Shown: piece after piece, positions 41,481 through 52,523 of the stretch | How the letters are laid out: each line of letters begins with the position of its first letter | Numbering within the stretch: the first letter of the stretch is position 1 | NCBI GenBank assembly: GCA_017506865.1 | Contig: JAFCMP010000008.1 | Coordinates: forward strand, 1-64,000 | From: Tribonema minus | Taxonomy: Eukaryota > Sar > Xanthophyceae > Tribonematales > Tribonemataceae | DNA: 64,000 nucleotides | Direction: 5' to 3' | The notes under the pieces: model-generated | The model's input: only the letters and a program-made list of their open reading frames with translations | The model's database searches: none | What the model was told of the DNA's origin: nothing | Made by a program: the position numbers and the translations under genes

Positions 41481-43038
41481 TGCGCTCTGCCTGCTCTGGG
41501 CAAGGGTTTTACCTGGTGGCGTTTCCTGTTTGCTGTGTGTGAGTCTTTTCTTACTGAGAGATTTGACGCACGATCTGAGGGTGCCGGTGAGCACTGCAGT
41601 TTGGGCGCTGTACGAAGCGTCAGCGCACTGACGACACGGGCTCCGATGTACAGACACATGGACACGCATACGTGCGATGAAGCAGGTCAGGCACGCCCGT
41701 CCGTTCTTTGGGTTGGAGCCTCTTACAAGCTCGGGTACAAGTTGATTTGAACTGATGCTCAGCATAAAAAACGCTGACGCTATGCACACATGCATGATAC
41801 AGTCCAGTCACATACATTAATGCACGACCTGCGATCACGCATGACTGTTCTAAGCTTTTATGATTTGAGTTTGTGTTCTGTTGCGCACGTCGTGATCTCC
41901 AATTGCCAGTTGCAGTGATCATGTGAACGCCATTTTCCCAGAAGGTGCTATTGCAGTGCTGGCCAATGGTAAAAGTTCAACTGGTGTCAATGGTCGTGCA
42001 CCAGGGTAATATACAGCGCGCTTTGACAATCAACGCCCTGCAGCATGGCCACGCAGTAATTTCACAAGGACTCCAGTCAGACCGTAGTAGCGCAGGTGTT
42101 GACGGCAAGCTTGCAAATCATGCAAGGCCTCAGCTGAAGCTCTCGGAGGTTCGACACATGTACACAGTTGAATGAAGGCGGTTCAGGGATCAATCCATCC
42201 ATGAGCCTGTGGTGGCAGTGTATGAGTCCAAGAGGTTGGAAATCTTAAACCTTTGCGTTCAATGCACATACGCTGAAAATCGGTTTTGGCTCCGGGACAT
42301 GGTGCTGTGATGACAATGCCCATTACATATTGTGGAAGGGTATGTGCTGCTGTAAGCTATACATGCGCTGTCGGCCTGCTATGATGCATTCACATGGTGA
42401 CACTTGTCAACTGTGTAAGCACTTGAAGGCCATTTGATGGCAACAGCTGATGCTTAGCCAGTGTAATCAGTGTGCATGATGAGCAGGACTGGCTGCCTGT
42501 GCTCCTTCTGGCGTTACTTTAGGCAGCAGCGGATGCACAATATTGCAACGGCATGCATCAATGAATGCCAAGTGCTTTGGAGGCAATGGCAGCGCCAACA
42601 ATTTAACAAAAAACTACAGTATTCACAATGCATGGATTAATTTGTCTGTATGATGCATACATTCAGTCTTGTTGTCCATCAGCAGCACGTACATCGCCTT
42701 CATCTGCAGCGTGTGATGTGTGTCACCATGCACTGACGTGAAATGTATGTCCCCAATGACCGAGAATCTGCATATTTTGATGTTGCATATGAGGCCTGCA
42801 TCCTGGCATGTGGAATGTCAAATACGCGCATGGGCAAGATATGCATGGATGGGGCAGCTTCTAGCTTCCTCACTGTTGCTCCTTGTTTTTTGACAAAATG
42901 CCTGGTGCTCTACAAGCGCATGTCCGCCCAGCTCACCATCACACTCGCGAACCTAGTTTGGCTGGGTGGAAACCATGACATCCTGCTTCACAGGCGCAGC
43001 TCATCAGTGCACAGCGTCCCGCTACTGCGTTGACTCAC
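41481..43038. other. intergenic region, nothing firmly recognised
   Basis: Several short frames (for example 41945-42175 on +, which begins MLLQCWPMVKVQLVSMVVHQ, and 42743-43033 on +) but no splice logic, domain or echo arrays. The absence of echoes here fits a non-genic stretch. Confidence 0.4.
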
Positions 43039-43345
43039 GCAGCGGCCCTGACTTGTTCCAAAGACCTGGAAACAGTGACGAGCTCGGAGCGCAAAGAGGG
43101 AACTTTTGGGACAAGCGTGCAGCGGTCGACTGCATGACGATGTTTGCGGCCTCGAGGAAAGGCTTCATGCTTTTCTCGATCTCGTGTTGAGGTGTACTGC
43201 ACGGCGTCTGGGAGGGGGCAGCGCGGAGGCTCACCGCGGTGACGGGCACGGGCATGGGCTTAGGCGCAGACGGGCTTGACAGCACCGCATCACTAGCGAG
43301 CATCGCTACGACTGAGCAGGCTGCCATCAGGTCATGGATATACAT
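43039..43345 (-). CDS. candidate first exon, unidentified
   Basis: From ATG 43345 a frame stays open 102 codons to a consensus donor (CTGC|GTGAGT at 43038-43033). It has a hydrophobic start (MAACSVVAMLASDAVLSSPS), a proline/valine stretch (KPMPVPVTAV) and a helical-looking part (HEIEKSMKPFLEAANIVMQS). It could be a secreted or organelle-targeted protein's first exon, but no downstream exon was found and an internal acceptor and donor exist as alternatives. Confidence 0.3.
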
Positions 43346-43351
43346 CAGCCG

Positions 43352-44829
43352 CAAGCGGTTGCACACAGCACGCAGAAAAACACAGTCATTGGCGCGTCAC
43401 ATCTCAGGGCGCGTCACACCCCACTGCCCCAGTAGCCTGTGGGGCCAGCCACGAGCAATCTATGGAAGACAAAACAAGACGTAGGCAAGCGAAGAAGGGT
43501 CAGACTTGTCACAAGTTACATGTAGATGTAGATTCTGGTGGGTGATGATCATCATCATAGCTTACTCTATGATATCTACAATTTTCTGCATGGGCTGAAG
43601 GTGCCACACGGTTTAATCATCAAATAGTGTTTGTGCATTACATGGATACGGCATCCCCTGTTGCAGTGAAAGGTGTACCTGCCACCTAACTGCTATAGAG
43701 TACAAAAGAAACCAAACATTTTGCAAAAAGGCGGCTGACATCTGACTGCGGCACAATTGACTAGGTGAAAGCATTTTTTAGCGGTGTGGTCATACACAAG
43801 AAGGCAACTGCCTATTGATGTGTGTGCTTGGAACTAGTGCTGTTGCTTCACATATTCACGTGTAAGGAATCTTATCATATAGGTACTTGACTGCAAAACA
43901 CTAGTAGGCACCGGGTGTGTTTTTTGGACCTTAGAGCAATCAAATCTGTTGGTTTGTGTTTTGTCAGGCAGCAGCGGAACATCTTCCTTTGAAACACATC
44001 CATTGTGCACCCTGACAGCAACCAACAATCATGTTCATGAAGATCATTTGGAATTCAATCGCTGTTGGAGAGGCCCACTCCTGCACAACTACTTGAATCA
44101 TGTAGTGCACTGTGTGCATGCAGAGTGATGAAAATGTTGCATGTGCTTCGGTTCCTGCATGTGCACTGCCGCATCAGACTCACGCGTGCGCACGATGAAA
44201 CCATGATGCAGCATCATCACCACCACCACACCGCAAGGCATCACACATCACTTGAGTACACATCACACTGCAGGCAAGCCGGAGCTTCAAATGTGATATT
44301 GAGTAAGACAGCGATGCCCCATGTCGGAGCAGTGCTGCATGCAAGGTGCTGTGATGATGTTGACAGGGGCAGCCAACACGCACCACTAAGACTACGCGTG
44401 TGAAAAACCGAAACCTCTTGAAGTAGGTGCCCCCCCCCCCCCCAATCCACCGTCACCACCTCTCTATGCTCATGTATTTACTTGGAGGCAGCGTCCATGC
44501 AATTGTCAAATCAGCGCTGGTTGAGCATTGAGGGGCAATACCCCCTGTGCTGAGCAATGTTGACCTCCACCGGGCACTTCAAGTGCAGGGCGCAGGCGCA
44601 AACCCCAGCCCTAACTGCCGAGCGTCTCTGTGCAAGCGCCGCACCCGCACGCTACTGAGCCCTGCCCCCCCCCCCCCCCCCCCCCGATTGAGCGATACGT
44701 TCGCAGTGTGTGATGCTGCGCGCAGCGATACTTCGACGAGTGTATGAAGAAGAAACTCGTTGTGACGCTAGCGCCGTTTGCTGCGCCGAGAGAGCGCAGC
44801 ATGGCTCAAGGCCCGAGCTGAGCGCTGCG
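43352..44829. other. intergenic region with poly-C tracts
   Basis: No gene recognised. Poly-C runs at about 44429-44443 and 44666-44685. A CAT/CAC-rich microsatellite is near 44214-44232. Confidence 0.5.
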
Positions 44830-47800
44830 TTACAAGTCCATGAGCTCCGGGAAGTCCTCGAGGACGGCCTGCCGGTCCAGGGACTCCCAGGGCTCCTCGG
44901 GGGTCCACAGGAGCTCCACGCCGAGAACGTTCTCGCCGTCGTCCGTGGTCGCGTCGCCCGCAACCTGCGAGCGCGTGCAGATATGTTGGTGTCAGTTGAT
45001 GATCTGCATGCAATGGTGTCAGTTGATGACCTGCATGCAATGACACGGTAAGCGCTCTACACAAGGCTTTCTTCGTTTGGGCGCGTCACCCGCCACCTGT
45101 GAGCGCATGCGAAGTACGCTGGCGTCAGTTGTTGATGGAAACGAATCAAAAGATCGCAGAGCTCTAGGTGACAAGGAGCGGTGAGCCGCAAGTGCCTTCC
45201 ACCAATAACCGTGGTCGCCGCTGTTGCAGTCATTGACCACGAGTCAACCAGTGCCATCATATCCACAGTGGTCAAAAGACTTCTGTGTTGATGTGCGCAA
45301 GTGGTCATCGCCCTCTACGCTGCAAAAAGTCTTTGCCGGTCGTTCATGGTGGATGAGTCTTACGGTGCTCGTGCCCATACTATACCATGAAGCAGCAGAC
45401 AAGCAGCACGGGAGCAAAATGACATCTGTGCAGCAGACTAGCGCCAGAGGAGCAGATGGCTTCTGCGCAGTGTCGCACAGTGAGTTCACCTGTATCAGCA
45501 CGTTGCGCTGCGCAGTATTGAACTACATCTAAGGACAGTATAATACACGGTGGAGTTGACAACATTCCACTTCAGCAGTTTCAGGAGCATCAGCTGAGTG
45601 AGAACAGTACTGGACTAGCTCTAGGGACAGTATAATGCGCAGTGCACTGGGCCGCATCTGCCTAGGCTGTTTCGGCAGTTTCACAAGCGTCACCTGAGTG
45701 AGCACGTTGCGCAGCGCGCTGGCGCTGTTGATGCTGCGCTCCAGCTGGAAGCGCTTGAGCGACTCGCCCTTCAGCGCCAGGACGATGGTGACAACTGCCT
45801 GTAACGACACGCAGCATGTCATGCGACGCACAAGCAGCGCAATGTCAGCACGAGCAAGGCAGTGACACCCTCCTAGAGCAGCGCTTGACATATCATGCAG
45901 TGCGGCAATGCACGTCAACAAAAGTAGGTTACATAAAACAACTGTGTTGGCGCAATTCAAGGAGTTTCAAAAAAAGATTCAAGTTTGCTGGTTAAGATTT
46001 TCAAGGCGACGGCCAGCACAATGGTGACGACCGCATGTAACGACACTCAGCATGTCATGCGACACACAGGCAGCGCAATGTCAGCAGAACTGGTCACCAC
46101 CGCCTGCTGCAGCGCTCGGCCTGTCAAAGCAAAGACCTGACATATGACAAGGTCCGCATATGTCAGCGAATGCAAGGCAGTGTGACAACCGCCTGTAACG
46201 ACACGCGGCATGTCGGCAACACAGAGGGGGGGTGGGGGGCATGTCAGTACGAGCAAGGCAGCGAGCTCTTGCAGCAACGATCTTCCAGTCATAACTTTAA
46301 CCCTTACCCTAACCCTAAACGCACATCGACAGCAGAGCAACGGCCATGCCTGTGATGATGCTTTTAAGGTCATATGGCGTGGGCAGTGAGGTTAGACAAG
46401 TCGAGTGCTGACGTCATGCGTGACTGCACTTCCATCAACAGAATCCATTGCTAGCGACACTGCAACAGCTCAAAGACGACCGGCAATTGCAACTACGACA
46501 AAGGCCCGCAATGCATGAATTGATGCAAAATGAAATCGGCGCAGAGTTTGCATCACGTTTCAACAGAGTCAGATCACGTCTAGGTCAGCAGGGCACTACA
46601 GCGACAGCTGCTACAGTGACACCTACAGACTGTTAAAAGTCACTAAGCCTTTTGACAAAACAGTGGCCTGCGCAGCAGCACCTGCAAATCATATACTTCC
46701 GAAGTACAATAATGATAAACGCCAGGCCTTCATATATGCCACTTGTTGAAAGTGGCCTGCATACAAGCACCTGCGTAATCGTACATGTAATTTTGAAGTA
46801 TCATAATGAAAGAAAAGGAAAAATGAATAATGAGCAGCTGCAGCTAACCACTCCTTGTCACCTAGAGCTCTACGATCTTTTGATTGATTTTTATGATAAT
46901 AATGAATTAGGCCTGCATGTATGCACCTGCGTCGGCTTGCCCAGGTCCTCAGGCCGCACGCCGTCGCTCCTGCGTGAGTCAGAGAGATCTTCTCCGCCAA
47001 ACCGCGAAACCGTCTCTCGCTCCACCTGACGAAAGAAAGAAAAAGGCGGCAGCGCGTAAGTTGAGCAGACTGAATTGAAGTTATTTGAAGCCACCGAGAG
47101 CATGCACTGTGTATTGCTATTGTATAGCCCTTGAAGAGTATTGCGACCGGCATGTCGCACACAAAACCCCGTTTTGTCTCACGCTCCACCTGCTTTGAGG
47201 TAAAGTAGCACGCAAGAGGCTGCACGACATACTGCGCAACCAACAGAGTGGTGAAACACGCATGCCACATGACGTTGCCGTGAGATGCGCCCATCACACG
47301 CTACATGATGCGCAGATATCAATAAAATAGAGTTGTTGGAGCCGCTGGCAGCGCATTGCATGTTACAGCCGTGGTCAGCTCAAGTAACGTAGGTTACGCT
47401 TTGCCACATTGGACTGTGCTCGGGGAGTGCTCCCCCCAACATCTTTAGCGTTCGGATTCTTCTACCTGATGCTGCGGTGTCTGTGGCATGCTGGTGCTTC
47501 ATGACATTTGACTGTGACAAGTTGAACTTGCCTTGGTGCGCTCCGCAATCTGCAGAACATGCAGATCGCATATGCGCAACTAGCAGTGTTGAGGTGCGCC
47601 TGTCACACGCCATGCCACGCGCGCATGTATGCATCAAACAGACTGGCTGGAGCCGCAGGCAACGCGTTGCACGTCGCGCACGACGCCGAAGTGAAAAGTT
47701 GAACTTGCCTTTGTTCGCTCCGCAATCGCATAGGTTGTGAACACTGCCTCCCACGTCACGCACAACGCTGAAAAGTGAAAACTTGAATTTGCTCACTGAA

Positions 47801-50800
47801 AATTGAACTTGCCTTGGTGCGCTCCGCAATCGCATAGGTGTTGAACACTGCCTCCGCGCGCTCCGCGGACCGCGGCGCAAAGTACTCATACTGGCTGGCG
47901 GATGCAATCCAATCCGGCTGCCGACGCACCAGCGCCAGGCATACCTACATGATGCAAGGGGCGGAAGAAGGGCAACGGCGAGAGGTGACGCACCATCCAT
48001 GAGCATAGTACAAGTATGACGCACCAGCACCAGGCACACCTGCACGATGCAAGGCGGAAGCAGGTCAACGGCAAGAGGCGACGCACCATTCATGAGCATA
48101 GTACAAGAATGACGCACCAGCGCCAGGCACACCTGCATGATGCAAGACGGAAGCAGGGCAATGGCAAATGGTGACGCATATTTCATGCGCGTAGCAAACG
48201 TATGGCGTGCGAGAGAGAGTGCATGCAGCAGTTGAGCCGCTGTATTGTGGCTGCAGCCAGGCAAATACTAACCTGACCATCAAGTACTGTGTTTTCTGCG
48301 CCTACATTCTGTGGCATGCCATGTAACACGCTATGGGCGAGTGCGTCACTGAACACGCTATGGGCGAGTGCGTCACTGATGCCTGGCTCCTCCGCCTATC
48401 ATGATGAATTGCCAAAGCCCAAATGATGTGGCAGTGCCCTGCGGCGTGCCACCTTGCTGTAGTTATCGTACTCCCGCGGTCCTTCGTGCACTGCAGATGC
48501 GCCTTGTGTGCGGAGACGCGATGCAGTCATTCCTTGCGGCGTGTCAGAGTCGCTTCTTCAACAGGCGCGTCACCTGCTGCTGTTGCATGAGCCGCCGCGT
48601 TGGGTTCAAGTTGGGTTGGTGGCAGCGCTCACCTCGCTGACGGCAGTGCTCAGCCCTCCCATAGAGGTTGCCACAGACCATGTATGTAGGCGTAGCGGTT
48701 TGTTGAGCCTCCGGGTAGGTTTGAGGTACGTTTAGGTTTAGGTGGGGTTAGGGTAGGGTTAGCAGCAGTGCTCACCTCGCTGACAGCAGTGCTCAGCCCG
48801 CCCCTGGAGGACGTCTCCGCGCGCTCCGCGATGGACTTGAGCTGCGCCAGAATGCCCCTGCTGGACCTGTCCGACGCATTTAGTGCCACCTGAGAACAGT
48901 GCGAATCAACAAGGAGGACGTTAATAGCGTGCAATGGATGTTGCCAGTTGCACCATGAACGAGCTGGGACGGCAGGAGCTGTCTGGCAGGAGCTAACGGG
49001 TGTGCACTGAACAGGCATCAAACGCTGCCATGAGTGCCACCTGAAAACGGTGCAATTCAACAACGAGGAGGTGAAAAGCGTGCAAAGCTTGTTGCGCCAT
49101 GAATAAGCTGAGGTGCGCACTGCGCGTTGAGTGCCACCTGAAAACGGTGTGAATTTCAACAAGGAGGAGGTGAAGAGGGTGCATGATTACAGCAAATTGC
49201 ATCATCTGAGCTGGGACAGCACAGCGTTGACCTGAGCACGGCATTGATAAACAAGGACGAAGTGATGAGCATACTGATGTGATTGCAAATCTGTATTGGT
49301 GGGGGAAGGGTGTTCATCAAGCACACCGAGCCTCCTCCCCAGTGGCCCTGGCAGTGGCCCTGGGAGGGCTGCTTTCTCGTTGGCAGATGCAGGTAAAAGT
49401 CTGGAACTTTTGGTGACTGCTGCCAGCAAAAGAAAAATCTATCTGGTGTGACATGAATGAGCTGGGCGACAGAACTGATCGGGTATGCATCAAACCGATT
49501 TATCGGGCACGAAAAGCTGCAAATCTGCCAGTTGACACAGCCACGCGACTGGAAAAGTAAACAAGCGCACCCTTTTTTATGGCTTGCATGCTAAACAAGG
49601 GTGTCGGGGAAGGACGTGTTGAGCACACAAGTTTGTCACAACGCGCTGCATTGGTCAAGCTGAAGCAGCAGACCGTGGTGTCCAGGCATGAAGCTGCAAA
49701 GTGATATTGGGTGCAGCTGCAGAGGTAGTGCGCGCAGTAATAATAACAACACAGCTTTCACTCATACCAAACATGCGCTGTGAGCGAACAGTGCTTTGAC
49801 ATTGAGCAACGACACATCACACCTTCAAACTTGAACTGCATGCGCAGGCCAACTTCTTCTCCTGCCTCCAGGATCACCTTCTTTAACAGCTGCTAAAAAA
49901 CTTAATGCCTGGAGGTGAAATTCGTACTAGCGCAGAAGAAGACTGGGATAAACATTTGGTAAGTCTTCTGAATCCCAGCTCCCGCACTATTGACCACTGC
50001 ATCGAAGCTACATCACGGGCTGTGTGCGGCTGACACGCCATAGATTTCTGGTACTCAAACACATTCATGTTATCAGCTGCTTGGCGTGAAGAGCAAACGA
50101 GTATTATCGTCAGCTGCATGAACTAATGGCACAATTGAGCCGCTGCACATCGTATGACCATCCAACTCAACTACCAAGCCTTACACCCCAGAGCCACAGC
50201 CAACCTCCAACTACAACTTCACCACGCGACGCCCCTTCTGACCTGCAACTTCACCACGCCGACGCCCCTTCCCATGCCACGCTAACAGCTGCTTGGTGTT
50301 AGAAGCAGAGTACTGTAGTACTAGTGTCAACTGAACTAATGACACACACGAGGCACAGCGAATCAGTAGACCACTCAGCCCAGCTGCCCAGCTGTACACT
50401 GCGGAGCCCAACAGCCAACCTCTAACTACAACTTCACCACGCGACGCCCCACTGACCTGCAACTTCACCACGCCGACGCCCCTCCCGAGAGAGGCCATGG
50501 CAACTTACAACGTCACCACGTGACGCCCCACTGACCTGCAACTTCACCACGCCGACGCCCCTCCCGAGGCTCCCGCCCTCCACGTCCACGCTGCTCCACC
50601 CGCCACTCGACACCTGCGTCCGGAGCAGCTGCGACGCCGTTAGCACGACGCCTCCCACTAGCAGCAGATTCACCAAGCTGCCGCCGCCGCCGTAGCCGCC
50701 CCCGTAGTACACCGAGCCGCCATAGCCGAAGGGGCTGAACATGGGCATGGGCATGGGCATCGGGATGATGGTGGTGGAGGAGCGGTAGGGGACGATGGTG

Positions 50801-52264
50801 GTGGCGCCGCCGCTGCGTGCAGGGAGAAAAGGAGAACACGGTCGGATGCCAGCAATGAGATGTTTAGGGTGTATGGCGTGCAAAGTATATATTCATCTAT
50901 CTCGCGTGAAAAAATGGCACTGCTTGAAGTATGCTGTTTTGGCTACATAGCTTGCAGACTGATGGTGGTGGAGGAGCGGTAGGGGACGATGGTGGTGGCG
51001 CCGCCGCTGTTCGCAGAGAAAGAAAGGAAGGACAAGGTCGAATGACAACTCAGTAAGATGTTTTGGTTGCATGGCTTGAGAAGTGCATGAAGGAGCAATA
51101 GCGGACGACGGTCGTGGCGCCGCCGCTGCGTGCGGGAGGGAGACAGGAAGGACAGGGTCGAACAACAGCTGTGAGGTGTTTGGGTTGCATGGCGTGCAGG
51201 GTACACGCAGGAAGAGAAGAAGAATGTGGTCGGACGACAGCTATGAGGTATTGGGTTGCAGGGCTTGCGACTTTCGCGGAGACCTGTGCCACTGCTTGCA
51301 GGAAGGAAAGAAGAACATGGTCAAATGACAGCTATGAGATTTTGTGGGTAAATGACAGGCTGAGTACATGCAGATCTAATTTTCAAATAAAAAAATGGCA
51401 CCACTTGAACTAGGCTGTTTTGACTACAAAGCTTGCACACTGCAGGCTGCACTATCCAGAGTGGCTTGTGATCGACAACACTCCTGCAGAGTCGAGGTGG
51501 CAATGACGACGGGAGCGAGCAGAGACATGCGGAATCGCCAAACGCCTACAACAGAGTAACAGCTGCCTTGAGGCGCACATGCGAGAGCACGCAACAATGA
51601 CGCCAGTCCCATCAAATACTTGAACCACGTGAAACATGACACGATGTTGTCGCGTAGCTGCACGGACACGTGGCAAGCACGACTGCGTTTGTGCCACGAA
51701 CGAAGCTGCTCTGCGCCCACGACATAAGGCAGAATTGAACTAGTACAGAAAATTGTTTGAAAATCAAACCAGATAAACTACACCTGGCTGAGTCATCGGC
51801 AACATGATCACCGTGCTTGGCTTTATTCCGGAAAGATCGCCGAAGCAGCACACCTCAGCTGCGCACCAACAGCGAAACTGCGCAGTTACGGAAAAACGTG
51901 AACACGCAGTAAGGCTGTACACTCACCCGTATGAGCCTCCATATGAAGGTGCACTGTAAGATCGGCTGGGAGCGCTGTACGACCGTGTCGGCGCCGGGCT
52001 GCTGAAAGACCTTCCTCCGACGCGCCCTCCGCTGCGCGCCGCCTCCGCATCGTGCGGGCTACCCGCAAGGATGGCCATGGCTGCCGTAAAGGTCGCCAGA
52101 GCCTTGGTGAAGGAAGCAATCTGGGAGTTCTCAGCTTTCATCGAGAGTGCAGGCCGCAGCGACGATCTGGCATGAGCCTGTCTGGGTGTGAGTGCGCTGC
52201 TGGGTGCGAAGGCCTGCGCTGCCGCCATCAGCGCCAGGACGCATGCCACAGGCAGTAGCTTCAT
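44830..52264 (-). CDS. DUF1517-family plastid protein, seven exons
   Basis: Exons on minus: 52264-51927, 50812-50536, 48889-48776, 47944-47813, 47025-46927, 45798-45694 and 44964-44830; 1200 nt, 399 aa, phases all fit. DUF1517 proteins occur in cyanobacteria and plastids; their role is unclear, and they are thought to be thylakoid- or envelope-associated. The protein starts with a signal peptide whose end reads AQAFAPSS, a perfect ASAFAP-type tag. The family pattern follows in order: GGRVGGRSFSS and Ser/Tyr repeats; a Gly/Tyr-rich stretch and one membrane helix (LVNLLLVGGVVLTASQLL); VVKLQVALNAS; ERAETSSRGGL; ALVRRQPDWIASASQYEYF; ERTKVERETVSRF; AVVTIVLALKG; VLGVELLWTPEEPWESL. The exon 4 donor is GC (AAG|GCAAGT). 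It is divergent from the cyclophilin. Confidence 0.88.
44991..45120 (-). repeat. tandem duplicate and acceptor echoes at the last exon of the DUF1517 gene
   Basis: gtcagttgatga(t/c)ctgcatgcaatg is repeated twice at 44991-45043, and the acceptor region (gcgtc(g/a)cccgc(a)acctg(c/t)gagcgc) recurs at about 45090-45115. Confidence 0.8.
45140..45296 (-). repeat. dispersed repeat family A, copy 2
   Basis: Inverted relative to 11013-11165 and about 85 percent alike by eye; it lies in the last intron of the DUF1517 gene. Confidence 0.85.
46005..46215 (-). repeat. acceptor-side echoes of DUF1517 exon 6
   Basis: Copies of the exon 6 start with acceptor (plus-strand form acaatggtgac(g)accgc(a/c)tgtaacgacac) near 46020, 46090 and 46185. 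A donor-side echo of the exon's end lies near 45575-45600. Confidence 0.85.
46848..46890 (+). repeat. dispersed repeat family A, fragment
   Basis: ccactccttgtcacctagagctctacgatc... matches the end of the family A repeat. Confidence 0.8.
47500..47740 (-). repeat. donor-side echoes of DUF1517 exon 4, GC donor conserved
   Basis: On minus, the end of exon 4 (gcgattgcggagcgcaccaa g|gcaagttc) recurs near 47725-47700 and 47560-47520. Both copies keep the unusual GCAAGT donor. Confidence 0.9.
47945..48160 (-). repeat. acceptor-side echoes of DUF1517 exon 4, about 85-bp tandem
   Basis: gacgcaccagc(g/a)ccaggca(c/t)acctgca(c/t)gatgcaag repeats at about 47925, 48018 and 48110 with linked ggcgacgcaccat(t/c)catgagcatagtac blocks. 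Confidence 0.9.
48329..48382 (+). repeat. perfect 27-bp tandem pair
   Basis: aacacgctatgggcgagtgc plus gtcactg occurs twice in a row in intron 3 of the DUF1517 gene. Confidence 0.9.
49020..49165 (-). repeat. acceptor-side echoes of DUF1517 exon 3
   Basis: gagtgccacctgaaaacggtg followed by aattcaacaa(c/g)gaggagg recurs near 49030 and 49130 (true acceptor 48890). A donor-side echo of the exon 3 end (gctcacctcgctgacggcag) is at about 48630. Confidence 0.9.
50207..50500 (-). repeat. donor-side echoes of DUF1517 exon 2
   Basis: cactgacctgcaacttcacc, acgccgacgcccct recurs at about 50450-50490 and 50240-50275, with shorter pieces at 50207 and 50430, beyond the true donor at 50535. Confidence 0.9.
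50975..51130 (-). repeat. acceptor-side echoes of DUF1517 exon 2
   Basis: ggggacgatggtggtggcgc plus cgccgctg(c)g recurs near 50983-51015 and 51098-51128, upstream (in gene sense) of the real exon. Confidence 0.9.
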
Positions 52265-52523
52265 GGTGCTCGCTGTATCGTAGCTTGTGCTTTGCTGTGC
52301 CCCAACTCAGTCACATTTTTGAGTTCAAGTGCCGCGTCACTTGAAGTGGTCCCGTTCTTCTGACACAGGAGAAGAGCCTCCCGTGCGTAAGATCGCGTTT
52401 ACCGATCCAGGCACGTCGCAGCTAGTCACTTGTCTGACAATAGTACATGCCATAGGTCAGGCCGCACGACTGGTAAACGACGCGCAACAAGTCGATTCTT
52501 TGTTTCGTCGACACACGTCAGTC
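52265..52523. promoter_or_regulatory. divergent promoter, DUF1517 / cyclophilin
   Basis: 259 bp between the two start codons of two plastid-targeted, probably thylakoid-associated proteins. It includes gtcacttgaagtgg, a TTCAAGT-type palindrome. Shared control of both genes is plausible. Confidence 0.55.

Noticed and set aside
40554-41795. 413-codon minus frame opposite the GNAT gene
   Set aside because: Antisense shadow of a GC-rich exon; the + strand has the GNAT motifs.
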